Assembly: GCF_963678545.1 (NCBI RefSeq)
Contig: NZ_OY782870.1
Span: 2,418,001 to 2,482,000 of the forward strand
Source: an uncultured Methanomethylovorans sp.
GTDB taxonomy: Archaea > Halobacteriota > Methanosarcinia > Methanosarcinales > Methanosarcinaceae
DNA: 64,000 bases
Reading direction: 5' to 3'
Of this stretch, positions 29,305-38,129 are shown in pieces (position 1 is the first letter of the stretch; the number at the start of each line of letters is the position of its first letter). The position numbers and the translations under genes were made by a program. The notes under the pieces were generated by a model, which was given only the letters and a program-made list of their open reading frames with translations, had not been told where the DNA came from and made no database searches.

Positions 29305-29964
29305 TCACAGCCCGAGATCTTCCCTGAACTTGTCAAGTCCTATCTCATCGATCAACCTGCCAATCCTGTGCTTTGTGGAATAGCTCTTGTAATAGTTGAT
29401 AATCTTTTCAACAAGTACAAGGACTTCTTCATCTGTCAGCTCATCTGCAATAGTATCTGCAAGTCTGGGTTTAAGTCCTGCACTGCCGCCTACCATCACG
29501 GTATATCCTTTGGGAGTACCCAGGATACCTATATCTTTGATTGCGGGCTCTGAACAGGAATTCATACATCCTGCAACGGCTATCTTAAGCTTGGATGGCA
29601 ATTGCATACCGTGATATTTTTCGTCCAGTTTAAGACCAAGACCTACGGCGTCCTGCTGACCGCGCTTACAGAATGTCGTACCAGGGCATATCTTAATGCT
29701 TCTGACGCACAGCCCCACTGCTGCTGCCGGCTTCATGTCCAGGTCTTTCCAGATGTTATCCAGGTCTGCTTCCTTGATACCTACGATACAAATCCTCTGC
29801 GCAGAGGTCATTTTCATTGCTGCAGCATTGTACTTCTCTGCTACATCTGCAATCTTTCGCAATAGATCTGGAGTTACTAAGCCTCCTGGTATCTGTGGTG
29901 CTATTGCGTATGTTTCCTTGTCTCTCTGTAGGATTGCTCCTTTTTCTAATTTGTCTCCTGCCAT
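29305..29964 (-). CDS. Small assimilatory-type siroheme sulfite reductase
   Basis: The 219-residue protein has the siroheme/[4Fe-4S] motif of the nitrite/sulfite reductase family: CPGTTFC (C-x5-C) near residue 95 and GCMNSC (C-x3-C) near residue 135. The N-terminus resembles the ferredoxin-like half-domain (IAPQIPGGLVTPDLLRKIAD). The size fits the low-molecular-weight sulfite reductase (about 23 kDa, P590) described from Methanosarcina barkeri. It would reduce sulfite to sulfide with an external electron donor. It lies about 200 bases upstream of hdrE on the same strand. An AAGGAG ribosome site precedes the ATG. Confidence 0.88.
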   Translation of the reverse strand: MAGDKLEKGAILQRDKETYAIAPQIPGGLVTPDLLRKIADVAEKYNAAAMKMTSAQRICIVGIKEADLDNIWKDLDMKPAAAVGLCVRSIKICPGTTFCKRGQQDAVGLGLKLDEKYHGMQLPSKLKIAVAGCMNSCSEPAIKDIGILGTPKGYTVMVGGSAGLKPRLADTIADELTDEEVLVLVEKIINYYKSYSTKHRIGRLIDEIGLDKFREDLGL

Positions 29965-29979
29965 GTTAATCTCCTTTTG

Positions 29980-30008
29980 GTATTCTCAGGAAGTAGCCCT
30001 GACAATAC
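29980..30008. promoter_or_regulatory. Palindrome upstream of the sulfite reductase gene
   Basis: An interrupted palindrome with 11-base arms (GTATTCTCAGG and CCTGACAATAC, one mismatch) surrounds seven bases. It ends about 15 bases before the start codon, overlapping the expected leader. It may be an operator or an RNA hairpin affecting translation. Confidence 0.5.
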
Positions 30009-30298
30009 ACCCCACTTGGTTAAATGAAATTGACAGCTATGTTAGATATTGTTTTTGCTCCTCTCTTTTGTGAAAAGAAGGCGTTATATTCGGTTATTCA
30101 TTTGAAAAAGGGTTTAAAGAAGGGGTTTTGTGAGGATTTAGAGTGAACTTTGAGTATATTTTGACCAGCATTTCCGAGTAATTGAAATATTCTTTTTGAA
30201 AAACATAAATATTCAACGGTCGTTGAAAAAATCGGATCAAAGTATTTACTCATTCTATACAGCCACCCAATACATAAAAAAAAATAAAGTAGCAAGTA
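30009..30298. other. Intergenic region upstream of the redox block
   Basis: About 290 bases lie between the sulfite reductase leader and the end of the small membrane protein gene. The sequence is AT-rich with poly-A and T runs near 30278-30295 that may terminate the minus-strand transcript of the small membrane protein. No gene or structured RNA is apparent. Confidence 0.4.
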
Positions 30299-30568
30299 TT
30301 AGACAATCTCTACTACCTTATATACCACTATTGCGGCAAAAGAAACCAACAGTGGAAGTATACTGAGGTCCAGCAAACAACTTATACTAGGGTTCCATTT
30401 GCTGCAAGCAGATAATATCTCTTTTGCGGAAAGAAAAGCTATTAAACCAATGACTGCCAGCACTCCATATTGAGGAATACCCACATTTGTTGTCATTGAT
30501 ATAGCCCCCGCTGCCGTAGATGCAGCAGCCGTAGATACAGCCGCTGAAGATACTGCTGTAGTCAACAT
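30299..30568 (-). CDS. Small two-helix membrane protein, leaderless
   Basis: The 89-residue product starts with a run rich in Ala, Ser and Thr (AVSSAAVSTAAASTAAGAIS) and has two membrane helices at about 35-55 and 65-85. I recall similar short proteins near surface-protein genes in Methanosarcinales but know of no function. A TATA box (TATATAA on the plus strand, 30594-30600) lies 26-32 bases before the ATG at 30568, which fits a leaderless mRNA. An upstream in-frame GTG at 30586 would be too close to the TATA box. Confidence 0.7.
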   Translation of the reverse strand: MLTTAVSSAAVSTAAASTAAGAISMTTNVGIPQYGVLAVIGLIAFLSAKEILSACSKWNPSISCLLDLSILPLLVSFAAIVVYKVVEIV

Positions 30569-30593
30569 GGTAAGTAAACCATTCACTTTCCAC

Positions 30594-30600
30594 TATATAA
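30594..30600 (-). promoter_or_regulatory. TATA box for the small membrane protein
   Basis: The sequence TATATAA, read as TTATATA on the minus strand, sits 26-32 bases before the ATG at 30568. This is the archaeal distance between TATA box and transcription start, so the message should begin at the start codon. Confidence 0.55.
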
Positions 30601-30978
30601 ATCTATTCAAATGTGCTCGAAACAATACACATTATGATATAAATACACAGCCATGTAAATTATAACTGGTGCATATTGTAGTTTAATTGCATGTTGATGC
30701 CACAAATATTACGCAGTTACTGACAGGTTTAAGAAAAAAAATCAATAGCTATAAATTTGAGACTATTATTGAGAATATACATTACTTTTAAAACCGGGCC
30801 TAAGAAAAGACCATATATAATTGAATCACAAAATTAAAGTTAGATATATAAAAAATATAAGATCACCTGTAAGATTCAACCTATGTAATTAAATAGATAA
30901 CTTTAAGTAAAAGGTAAAGTTATAGAAGAACAGCAGAATACACAATTAAAATATCAATTTTGAGTAGGAGGTTGTTTA
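30601..30978. promoter_or_regulatory. AT-rich promoter region of the secreted protein gene
   Basis: This 378-base region is divergent between the small membrane protein and the secreted protein. TATA-like GATATATAAAAAATATA occurs near 30842-30858, giving a leader of roughly 100 bases. A strong ribosome site, TAGGAGGT, lies at 30965-30972. No other feature is seen. Confidence 0.45.
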
Positions 30979-31944
30979 TTGAACAGAGAATATTCAAGTG
31001 CTTCAGGCAGATTGCATAGCCCAGGTTTTAAAAGGCTTGGTCGCGCATCTGTTGCATCGATTGGCATACTATTGATTTTGTTAATATCAGCAAGTTGTGC
31101 TTTTGCATGGCCTGTGAGTAATTTTACTGTAACTCCCGAAAACCCAATTTGTAGAAATAGTGGTAATATTACCATTACAGGCGATGTTGGGCCGGGCGAA
31201 ACTGTCACTATAGTTACTACTTATGTAAAAGAAGTAAATGTGACTGATGGAGAATATAAGTACGACGCGGGTCTTGTACCAATTCCTGCAGGTACTACTT
31301 TCTGTAGTATTACGGCAGAACGCGTTGCGAATATGACTATCACTACAAATCTCTTTGGATTGATGGACATATCCCATACACAGGACGCACATAATGGCAA
31401 GGCCACTTTGGCAACTACATATATACCTAAGGGCACGTACAATTTGATCATAAGCGGCTCAACTGCGGGAACAGACCCTGTGACAAATGGGAACGAAGGT
31501 ACAGAAATAAACAGGACTGTGAATATTACATTCGTAGCAAAGATGAATGTCACAGCTGACAAGAATGGATACTTCAAGCAAGTCTGCTGTACTCAAAGAC
31601 CTGCAGGTAACTACACTCTTGATGCTATGACTAAGGTCGGTAAAAAGACCAAGATTGTAACCTTGGTAGATTGTTGTGGTAACACCACCAACGGAAACTC
31701 TACTAATGTAGATAATTCAGTGACTGGCACCTATATATCTAATAGTGGAGGTACTGGTAATGCAGCATTAATGGGTGTTAATAATTCAACAGCCAGAAAT
31801 GCAACAGTTCTGAATAGTCTTGGTGATGCAGGGCCTGAAGATCCTGCAGATGTTACAGGTACTACCGAACAGGCGACAGTCTCTTCAGTTCCGAATGGCT
31901 TAATGGGCATTATAAAGACAATCCTGAATTGGTTGGGCTTTTGA
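30979..31944 (+). CDS. Secreted, glycosylation-rich surface protein, TTG start
   Basis: The 321-residue protein has a hydrophobic signal segment at about 27-43 (GILLILLISASCAFA), then a beta-rich extracellular region with many N-x-S/T sites (for example NFTV, NITI, NVTD, NMTI, NRTV, NNST). The C-terminal region is low in complexity and ends with a short hydrophobic segment. The start is a TTG at 30979, because TAGGAGGT stands seven bases before it and no ATG follows until after the signal. It is probably exported by Sec and N-glycosylated, as S-layer-associated proteins are. I do not recognise a domain family. Confidence 0.75.
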   Translation: MNREYSSASGRLHSPGFKRLGRASVASIGILLILLISASCAFAWPVSNFTVTPENPICRNSGNITITGDVGPGETVTIVTTYVKEVNVTDGEYKYDAGLVPIPAGTTFCSITAERVANMTITTNLFGLMDISHTQDAHNGKATLATTYIPKGTYNLIISGSTAGTDPVTNGNEGTEINRTVNITFVAKMNVTADKNGYFKQVCCTQRPAGNYTLDAMTKVGKKTKIVTLVDCCGNTTNGNSTNVDNSVTGTYISNSGGTGNAALMGVNNSTARNATVLNSLGDAGPEDPADVTGTTEQATVSSVPNGLMGIIKTILNWLGF

Positions 31945-32155
31945 AGATGGGGGTTTAGCAACCTCCAACTCTACTCTTTTATAAGTCTTTTATCTATTTT
32001 GTGCATTTCTTATTTGTAAAATGTATAGTTAATGAAATCAGTTTTCATAAGTCTATTGGCAACTCATTTTTAAAATCAAACTCGATTGTATTAAAGGGTA
32101 AGACAGTAGTTACATGTCATTAAATATATATTGATTAAAAATATATTATTGGAGC

Positions 32156-32848
32156 ATGCCCTATCCCGTCGTACATATAATGTTCTTCGTGCTTTGTATA
32201 TCTCTGCCCGGACTGTTTAGTTTTGCACAAACTGCTCTCAGCAGCGGAGTGTACAAGCGGGATTGGTGGAATTTACTATTACTATTCTCTATTGGAAGTT
32301 TTTTTTCATTATTACCGGACATACCTGCAGTGTGGAATTTTCTCTTGCATGGAAACATGAATCATGGTATGGCTGGACCAATACCAACTCATTCCTTAGT
32401 TTTTGGCGTTGTAGCTTTCTGCAGTGCTTTTGTTTTGGGCTTACTGGCATATAGACAGCGTGACCGGGCTTTGGCTCTGGGCATGTATGCAGAAGCAGCA
32501 TTTCTTTCCCATCTGCTTTTGGACGATATAGCAGAAGGAGGGCTTTCCTATCTTTATCCATTCTATAATGAAACCATGAGCTTGTTCTCTTACGTAAAAG
32601 TAAGATTCTCCGATGTAGATTTCCAGGGATATAATACTGCGGGCATGGTCTCCGTCTTCTTCATATTCTGTGTCCTACTTATGGCCCTCATGGCATTGAA
32701 CTATCTGGGTTTTGGTTTCAGGTATGAACCATTGAAAAATAAGGCGGAAACAGCATGTAATCAAATTCCTTTAGCTTCACAACATACTACAAGAGAAATT
32801 AGAGAGATTCAGGTAATAAATGCTGATATTGCAGAAGATGAATATTAG
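32156..32848 (+). CDS. Membrane metal-dependent hydrolase-like protein, tandem copy 1
   Basis: The 230-residue protein has about five membrane helices and the conserved polar motifs of the YdjM/DUF457 membrane-bound hydrolase group: an MPYPVVH start, LLPDIPAVWN near residue 57, PTHSLVFG near residue 80, and SHLLLDDIAEG near residue 121. The histidines and aspartates could hold a metal ion at the membrane face. A TATA-like AAATATATATTG (about 32121-32132) lies 25-35 bases before the ATG, and GGAG is only one base from it, so the transcript is probably leaderless. Two paralogues follow in tandem. Substrate is unknown. Confidence 0.82.
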   Translation: MPYPVVHIMFFVLCISLPGLFSFAQTALSSGVYKRDWWNLLLLFSIGSFFSLLPDIPAVWNFLLHGNMNHGMAGPIPTHSLVFGVVAFCSAFVLGLLAYRQRDRALALGMYAEAAFLSHLLLDDIAEGGLSYLYPFYNETMSLFSYVKVRFSDVDFQGYNTAGMVSVFFIFCVLLMALMALNYLGFGFRYEPLKNKAETACNQIPLASQHTTREIREIQVINADIAEDEY

Positions 32849-32942
32849 TGTTCATTGGCATATACATGAAAAAATGAACTGAGTTGTTCTTGCAGACATT
32901 GAGCGATAGAAATATAAAATGTTTTAACCTCATTAATATTAC

Positions 32943-33656
32943 ATGCCGTATCCCATTGTTCATCTAATGTTCTTTGTTTTCTGCTTATCCTCACCGGCCC
33001 TATACGGTTTCGCAAAGACTGCCCGTTTAGAAGGTGTACATTGGACTGATTGGTGGTATTTAATGTTGCTACTAGCCATTGGAGGCTTTTGTTCACTGCT
33101 ACCGGACATACCCGCTGTATGGAATAACTTGCTGTATGGCACCATGGAACACACTAGAGCTGGGCCAGTACCTACTCATTCATTATTTTTCTGCAGCCTG
33201 GCGTTCATTGGTGTAGCTTTCATAGGTCAATTGCTGTATAGCAACCGTGACAAAGCCATAGCATTAGGAACATTTGCAGAGGCTGCAGCTCTCTCACATC
33301 TGCTTTTGGATGATGTGGCTGATGGTGCTATAACTTATTTTTATCCATTCTACAACAAGTCTATGAACCTGTTCTCTTACGTGAATGTGGATCTGGCAAA
33401 AGTAAACTTCATGTACTATAATCTTGCAGGCATAGTGATCGTTGTCTTCATTTCTTGTGTGATGTTTATGACGCTTGTGTCTCTTAACTATCTGGGTTTT
33501 GGAATCAGATATCAGCCTCTTGGAGAAAGAAATGCAAGACTGGAATACAAGACTACAGTGACATCTGGAAACACTCTAAGAGAAATGCATACATCTCAAA
33601 CTGAACATATAACCAGACTTATAGATGCAGATCATGCAGAATATAAGCGGCGATAA
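32943..33656 (+). CDS. Membrane metal-dependent hydrolase-like protein, tandem copy 2
   Basis: This 237-residue paralogue keeps all polar motifs of copy 1: MPYPIVH, LLPDIPAVWN, PTHSLFF, SHLLLDDVADG and the YFYPFYNKSMNLFSY stretch. The C-terminal 35 residues are charged and differ between copies. AAATATAAA at 32911-32919 lies 24-32 bases before the ATG, so this copy seems to have its own promoter and a leaderless message. It is not simply co-transcribed with copy 1, from which about 95 bases separate it. Confidence 0.82.
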   Translation: MPYPIVHLMFFVFCLSSPALYGFAKTARLEGVHWTDWWYLMLLLAIGGFCSLLPDIPAVWNNLLYGTMEHTRAGPVPTHSLFFCSLAFIGVAFIGQLLYSNRDKAIALGTFAEAAALSHLLLDDVADGAITYFYPFYNKSMNLFSYVNVDLAKVNFMYYNLAGIVIVVFISCVMFMTLVSLNYLGFGIRYQPLGERNARLEYKTTVTSGNTLREMHTSQTEHITRLIDADHAEYKRR

Positions 33657-33695
33657 GCAACATAATTATTAAACCTCTAGTATTATCTTAATGCT

Positions 33696-34292
33696 ATGCC
33701 ATATCCTCCCGTACACTTAACACTCTTTGTATTGCTGTTAGTACCGATAGCCCTCTATGGATTTGCACAAGCTGTCCGCCAGGGAAAAGTGCAGCGCAGA
33801 GACTGGGGACATTTGTTGTTATTGCTAGCCATAGGCGGCTTTTTTTCGCTGTTTCCGGATATATCTGCCGTATGGAACTTGCTGGTGTACGGCAAATTGG
33901 GAGGGCATTGTATGATAGGGTCTTTTCCCACACATTCAATATTGTTCAGTATCATTGCTATTATCAGCGGATTTCTGATAGGCATGCTGGTGTACAAACA
34001 GCAGAACAAAGCTTTAGCTTTAGGATTATTTGCACTGGCTACCACGCTATTCCATCTGCTGTTAGATGATCTTGACGATGGAGTCATTACATACCTATAC
34101 CCGGTGTACAATGAACCATTTAGCCTGTTCACCTTCCTGTACACAAACCCTACAAATATGGGTTTTCTGAACTACGCCTTTGCAGTTGCAGTTGGGGTAG
34201 TCTGTTTCTCCTTTGTGTTGGTTCTGGCTTATGCATCCCTTAAGTATCTGGGATTTGGCCCCAGGTACGAGCCTTTTAAACAGCAGAATTGA
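33696..34292 (+). CDS. Membrane metal-dependent hydrolase-like protein, tandem copy 3
   Basis: The third paralogue, 198 residues, is shorter because it lacks the charged C-terminal tail. It keeps MPYPPVH, LFPDISAVWN, PTHSILF and FHLLLDDLDDG, so the usual Ser-His before LLLDD is Phe-His here. TATA-like AATTATTAAA at 33664-33673 stands 23-32 bases before the ATG, again fitting a leaderless message from its own promoter. Conservation of promoter spacing in all three copies suggests independent regulation. Confidence 0.8.
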   Translation: MPYPPVHLTLFVLLLVPIALYGFAQAVRQGKVQRRDWGHLLLLLAIGGFFSLFPDISAVWNLLVYGKLGGHCMIGSFPTHSILFSIIAIISGFLIGMLVYKQQNKALALGLFALATTLFHLLLDDLDDGVITYLYPVYNEPFSLFTFLYTNPTNMGFLNYAFAVAVGVVCFSFVLVLAYASLKYLGFGPRYEPFKQQN

Positions 34293-34403
34293 ACATAAGG
34301 CATTTTGATGAATCTGCTTTATACCATAAAGCAGATATATTTATATTATTTTACTATATTTTAGTATAATAATAAATACATGCAATAAGGAGTGACCGCT
34401 GAT

Positions 34404-34526
34404 ATGAAGTGCAAGTTCTATAGGAAATGCAGTTTTGCAGACTCGGAGTCTGCCACATGCACCCAGGGACATGGAGGCAAATACTGCGGCAAATATCGTA
34501 TTTTTCAGGTCGGCTTGTCAGTGTAA
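34404..34526 (+). CDS. Forty-residue cysteine-rich protein
   Basis: The short frame encodes MKCKFYRKCSFADSES followed by ATCTQGHGGKYCGKYR and a short tail, with four cysteines spaced C-x5-C-x9-C-x8-C. I know similar tiny C-x5-C proteins from methanogens, usually hypothetical, that may bind a metal. AAGGAG at 34387-34392 precedes the ATG by 11 bases; an in-frame GTG at 34392 is an alternative start but overlaps the ribosome site. AT-rich promoter-like sequence (TATATTTATATTATT) lies upstream. It is too short for routine gene callers. Confidence 0.6.
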   Translation: MKCKFYRKCSFADSESATCTQGHGGKYCGKYRIFQVGLSV

Positions 34527-34621
34527 CTAATCTTTTACGGAAATATCCCCGGAAAACATAATTTCGGAAAAACGTCCAAGAAGACTCGGTGTTAGATATC
34601 TGCATATAGAATAGATATCTG

Positions 34622-34774
34622 GGCTCTGTAGAAATCGTCAGGTTACAATCTCAACTATGGGCAGATGCAACCACAGAGAACACAGAGTTCACGGAGATGG
34701 ATAACTATTCAAATTCTCTGTGTTCTCTGTGAACTCAGTGGTTCAAACTTAATGTGCATGTTTTCTACAGAGCC
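34622..34774. mobile_element. MITE-like element containing a CCACAGAG hairpin repeat
   Basis: The element has perfect 13-bp terminal inverted repeats, GGCTCTGTAGAAA at 34622-34634 and TTTCTACAGAGCC at 34762-34774. It is flanked by GATATCTG (34614-34621) and GATATATG (34775-34782), a probable 8-bp target duplication with one mismatch. Inside, at about 34669-34745, is a second long imperfect palindrome built from ACCACAGAGAACACAGAG and CTCTGTGTTCTCTGTG. There is no transposase, so movement would need one in trans. Confidence 0.65.
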
Positions 34775-34998
34775 GATATATGAGTCTGTTTTGTCTTATT
34801 TCAGCCTGTACAATCTTCTTTTACTTAATTTTCCGCGTATGCAATAACAATGCAGTTAAATATTATATTACTACTAATATAACCTTCTGAACTGGTTTTA
34901 TAAAACACATTTAAATATTGTTAACCCCAACATATCCCAAATAACACCACGCAAAGTCAACTAACACTTAATTAATGTTATGAGGGGTACAATATAAA

Positions 34999-37536
34999 AT
35001 GAAATTGAAGAGATTTACGTATTTTGGAGTTGTCCTTCTTCTGCTGATAATAACAATAGGAACAATATCAGCTGCAAATTCTACTGTTGATCCTAGTAAA
35101 TTAATAGAAGCTATAACATTAGCTGTTGATAAAGTAGGAGATGCTGTAGCAGGAACAGATATCGGTCAATATCCGCAATCTGCAATCAATGCATTAAAAA
35201 CAGCTATTAGCGCAGCACAAGATGTTGCTGATAATACAAATTCAACGCAGCCTCAAATAGACGCTGCTCTCGCTGCTCTCAATGAATCTATAGATGTTTT
35301 TGATGCATCTAAAATAACAACAGTGACGGTGGACAAGACCGCATTAACAGCAGCTATCAAGACAGCCAATACTAAAGTAAAAGCTGCGGTGGCAGGAACA
35401 GACGTAGGCCAATATCCGCAGTCTGCAATCGATACATTTAAGACTGCTATCAGTGCAGCACAAAAGGTTCTTGACAACAAGAGTGCAAAACAGCCTGAGG
35501 TAGATCAGGCGGTCACTACTCTTAAGGCGGCTCAAAAGAAGTTTGATGCAGCAAAGATAACAACAGTGAATAAGGATGCATTAACAGCAGCCATTGAGGA
35601 TGCCAGTAAAAAAGCAGATGCAGCAGTAGCAGGAACAGGAATGGGTCAGTACCCGCAAGCTGCAATTAATGCATTAAATGCGGCCATTGACGCAGCGCAG
35701 GAAATTGCAGATGATTCCGCTGCAACTGAGGATGAAGTAGCAAAGGCAGTTACGACTCTTAAGGCAGCTGTAACTACTTTTGATGCAGCTAAAATAACAA
35801 CAGTTAATAAAGATGCATTAACAGCAGCCATTGAGGAAGCCAGTGAAAAGGCAGAAACCGCAGTAGCAGGGACTGGAGTGGGACAGTATCCGCAAGCTGC
35901 AATTGATACATTTAATGCCGCTATTGACGCAGCACAGGAAGTTGCAGATGATGCAACTGCGACTGAAAGTGAGGTAGCGAAGGCAGTAACCAACCTTAAG
36001 GCAGCTGTAATTGCTTTTGACGCAGCTAAAATATCAACAGTGGACAAGACTGCATTAACGGCAGCGATTGAGGATGCCAGTGAAAAGGCAGAAGCAGCAG
36101 TAGCCGGAACACATGTAGGAGAGTATCCGCAATCTGCAATTGATGCATTAAATGCAGCCATTGATGCAGCACAGGAAATTGCAGAAGATGCAACTGCAAA
36201 TGAAAGGGATGTGGCCCAGGCAGTTACTAATCTTAAAGCGGCTGAAAGTACTTTTGATGCAACTAAAATTACAACAGTAAATATAATACTCCCCTATGTG
36301 ACAAAACTGGAAGAAACAGTTACAGGTTCTGACTGGATCAACTGGAATTGGATAAATCCTACTGAGGAGGATTTTAGCCATGTCCAAATCTACATGAATG
36401 GCGCATTTGTCGCAGATACATCAGCCGATCCATCTATTCATTCCTACAATGCAACGGGACTTTCCAACGCAGCTACTTACACCATCAGTATACGTACTGT
36501 AGATGTTGCCGGGAACATCAGCTCTACATGGGTCAATGATTCGGCCACTACCGGACAACTGCCAACAATATACAACCTGCACGGTACAAACATCACTAAT
36601 AGTTCTATCACGCTGGTATGGGAAGCTTCCAATGATACCTCTCGCGTACAGATCAGCAGAGATGGAAGTATCCTCGGTAATGTGAGCGGAATCACAACTT
36701 ATGTAGATGGAAACCTGAGCACTGGCACAACTTATGGCTATACTTTAATTCCATACGATGAAAGTGGCCTGATAGGGAACTCAGTAAGTGTTAGCCTTAG
36801 TACGTCTTCCGGCAGCAGCAGTGGCGGCAGTAGCGGCGGAGGAGGTAGCAGTAGTAGCGGAAGCAGCGGTGGCGGAGGAGGAGCCGGTGGCAGCTCCGAG
36901 GACTTTGCGAACATAGCATTAAAAGATGCGGATACCGAGTATCTCACAGCAAATGCCAACGTAACTTATGAGTTCACTAAAAACGGAATTGACATAATGT
37001 CAGTGAGTTTCTATTCCCTGAAGACTTCAGGAGAGATCACTTCCACTGTAGAGCTTTTGAAGAACCAGTCAAAAATGGTAAACAGCACTCCAGAAGGGGA
37101 TGTTTATGAATATATCAACATCTGGGTGGGTAAAGCCGGATTTGCCACTGCATCCAACATAGATAATCCGCACATTAGTTTCAAGGTAAAAACCTCCTGG
37201 ATAGAGGAGATGGGTATAAAGCCAACTGACGTAAGGCTGCAGAGATACAACGGTACAGCCTGGGAAGTGTTGCCGACTACAGTGATCAGTGAAACAACGG
37301 ATTATGTAGTATTTGAATCCCAAACCCCTGGCTTCTCACCTTTTGCCATCACGGCAGAAAAAGCACTTGCATCTCCCATAACTACTGAAACCGTTAAAGA
37401 GGCTGCCAAGGCAGCAATAGTAACCACCCAGCAGGTAGTCCAGGAGAAAAAGAACACCATCTGGACATTCGTCATAGCCATTGCCGCAGTGGAAGTGCTT
37501 TCCATCGGATTTGAGTATTACAGGAGGAAGAGGTAA
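34999..37536 (+). CDS. Large surface protein with five FIVAR repeats and a PGF-pre-PGF domain
   Basis: The 845-residue protein has a signal peptide (about 1-26). Five repeats of about 80 residues follow (about 30-430), each with a VAGTxxGQYPQ-A-I core and a (F)DAxKI-TTV end; these match FIVAR, a helical extracellular repeat. Two fibronectin type III-like domains come next (about 430-605), then a Ser/Gly-only linker (about 605-635) and a PGF-pre-PGF domain (about 637-790) of archaeal surface proteins. A C-terminal membrane helix with a basic tail (about 818-845, ending EYYRRKR) anchors it. Repeats 3-5 are the most alike, which suggests recent duplication. It is probably a glycosylated envelope or adhesion protein. 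Gene start follows GAGGGGTAC. Confidence 0.88.
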   Translation: MKLKRFTYFGVVLLLLIITIGTISAANSTVDPSKLIEAITLAVDKVGDAVAGTDIGQYPQSAINALKTAISAAQDVADNTNSTQPQIDAALAALNESIDVFDASKITTVTVDKTALTAAIKTANTKVKAAVAGTDVGQYPQSAIDTFKTAISAAQKVLDNKSAKQPEVDQAVTTLKAAQKKFDAAKITTVNKDALTAAIEDASKKADAAVAGTGMGQYPQAAINALNAAIDAAQEIADDSAATEDEVAKAVTTLKAAVTTFDAAKITTVNKDALTAAIEEASEKAETAVAGTGVGQYPQAAIDTFNAAIDAAQEVADDATATESEVAKAVTNLKAAVIAFDAAKISTVDKTALTAAIEDASEKAEAAVAGTHVGEYPQSAIDALNAAIDAAQEIAEDATANERDVAQAVTNLKAAESTFDATKITTVNIILPYVTKLEETVTGSDWINWNWINPTEEDFSHVQIYMNGAFVADTSADPSIHSYNATGLSNAATYTISIRTVDVAGNISSTWVNDSATTGQLPTIYNLHGTNITNSSITLVWEASNDTSRVQISRDGSILGNVSGITTYVDGNLSTGTTYGYTLIPYDESGLIGNSVSVSLSTSSGSSSGGSSGGGGSSSSGSSGGGGGAGGSSEDFANIALKDADTEYLTANANVTYEFTKNGIDIMSVSFYSLKTSGEITSTVELLKNQSKMVNSTPEGDVYEYINIWVGKAGFATASNIDNPHISFKVKTSWIEEMGIKPTDVRLQRYNGTAWEVLPTTVISETTDYVVFESQTPGFSPFAITAEKALASPITTETVKEAAKAAIVTTQQVVQEKKNTIWTFVIAIAAVEVLSIGFEYYRRKR

Positions 37537-38129
37537 AGGAATAGTACAGGAATACCAAAGTAATACTTTCTTTTTTTACTTTTTTACCTTTTTTAACTCC
37601 ACACCTTGAGTTGCCCCGATAAGTGCGGCAACCCCTTTCCTACACAGTTACACATATTTACAAAACCGCTTTTATCTGCACTTGCCGCGAGTAACTAACC
37701 GTTATAATAGTTTTATAATAAAAATCCCCGAACAAACATTTTCATGCACAACTGACCTTGTTACTACACACACCAACCATGATTGTTGAGTTTATTCGTA
37801 TACAGATGCATGATTGCACATGAAAATCACTTTCATTTGACCGTTTCTAAATTATTCAACAAGTTAAATAAATATGGATCTCCGCGAACATTTCACCACA
37901 CAAAAAAATATTAAAATACTATTTATAAATCCCAGACAATAAATATTTTCGAAAGACTTATATTGCATTACAATGTTTGTAATTTTAGGTTGTTATGCAC
38001 GAAGTGGTAGGGAGTACATTAAGGAGAAATCCGTATCAAAAAGTTAAGCTTCCATCCCTTGTTCATTTGCAGGGGTGGTACTTATGACGATACTTGTCTT
38101 AATCCATATTCATTCAGGGAGGTTCTGCC
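37537..38129. other. Intergenic region with terminator and long leader
   Basis: T-rich tracts at 37568-37597 and a GTTGCC/GGCAAC hairpin at 37610-37632 probably end the surface-protein transcript. A TATA-like ATTTATAAAT at 37921-37930 would give the next gene a leader of about 180 bases. Within that leader a 30-codon open frame at 37995-38087 (MHEVVGSTLRRNPYQK...) could be a short upstream gene or decayed sequence. I cannot support a product for it. Confidence 0.45.

Noticed and set aside
35646..36161. A 171-codon minus-strand open frame opposite the FIVAR repeats
   Set aside because: It exists because the repeat codons (GCA/GCT-rich) are open in reverse; its alanine/serine repeats mirror the real protein.
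37995..38087. A 30-codon open frame in the leader of the glycosyltransferase gene
   Set aside because: It could be an upstream regulatory frame, but nothing beyond an open frame supports it, so I do not list it as a gene.
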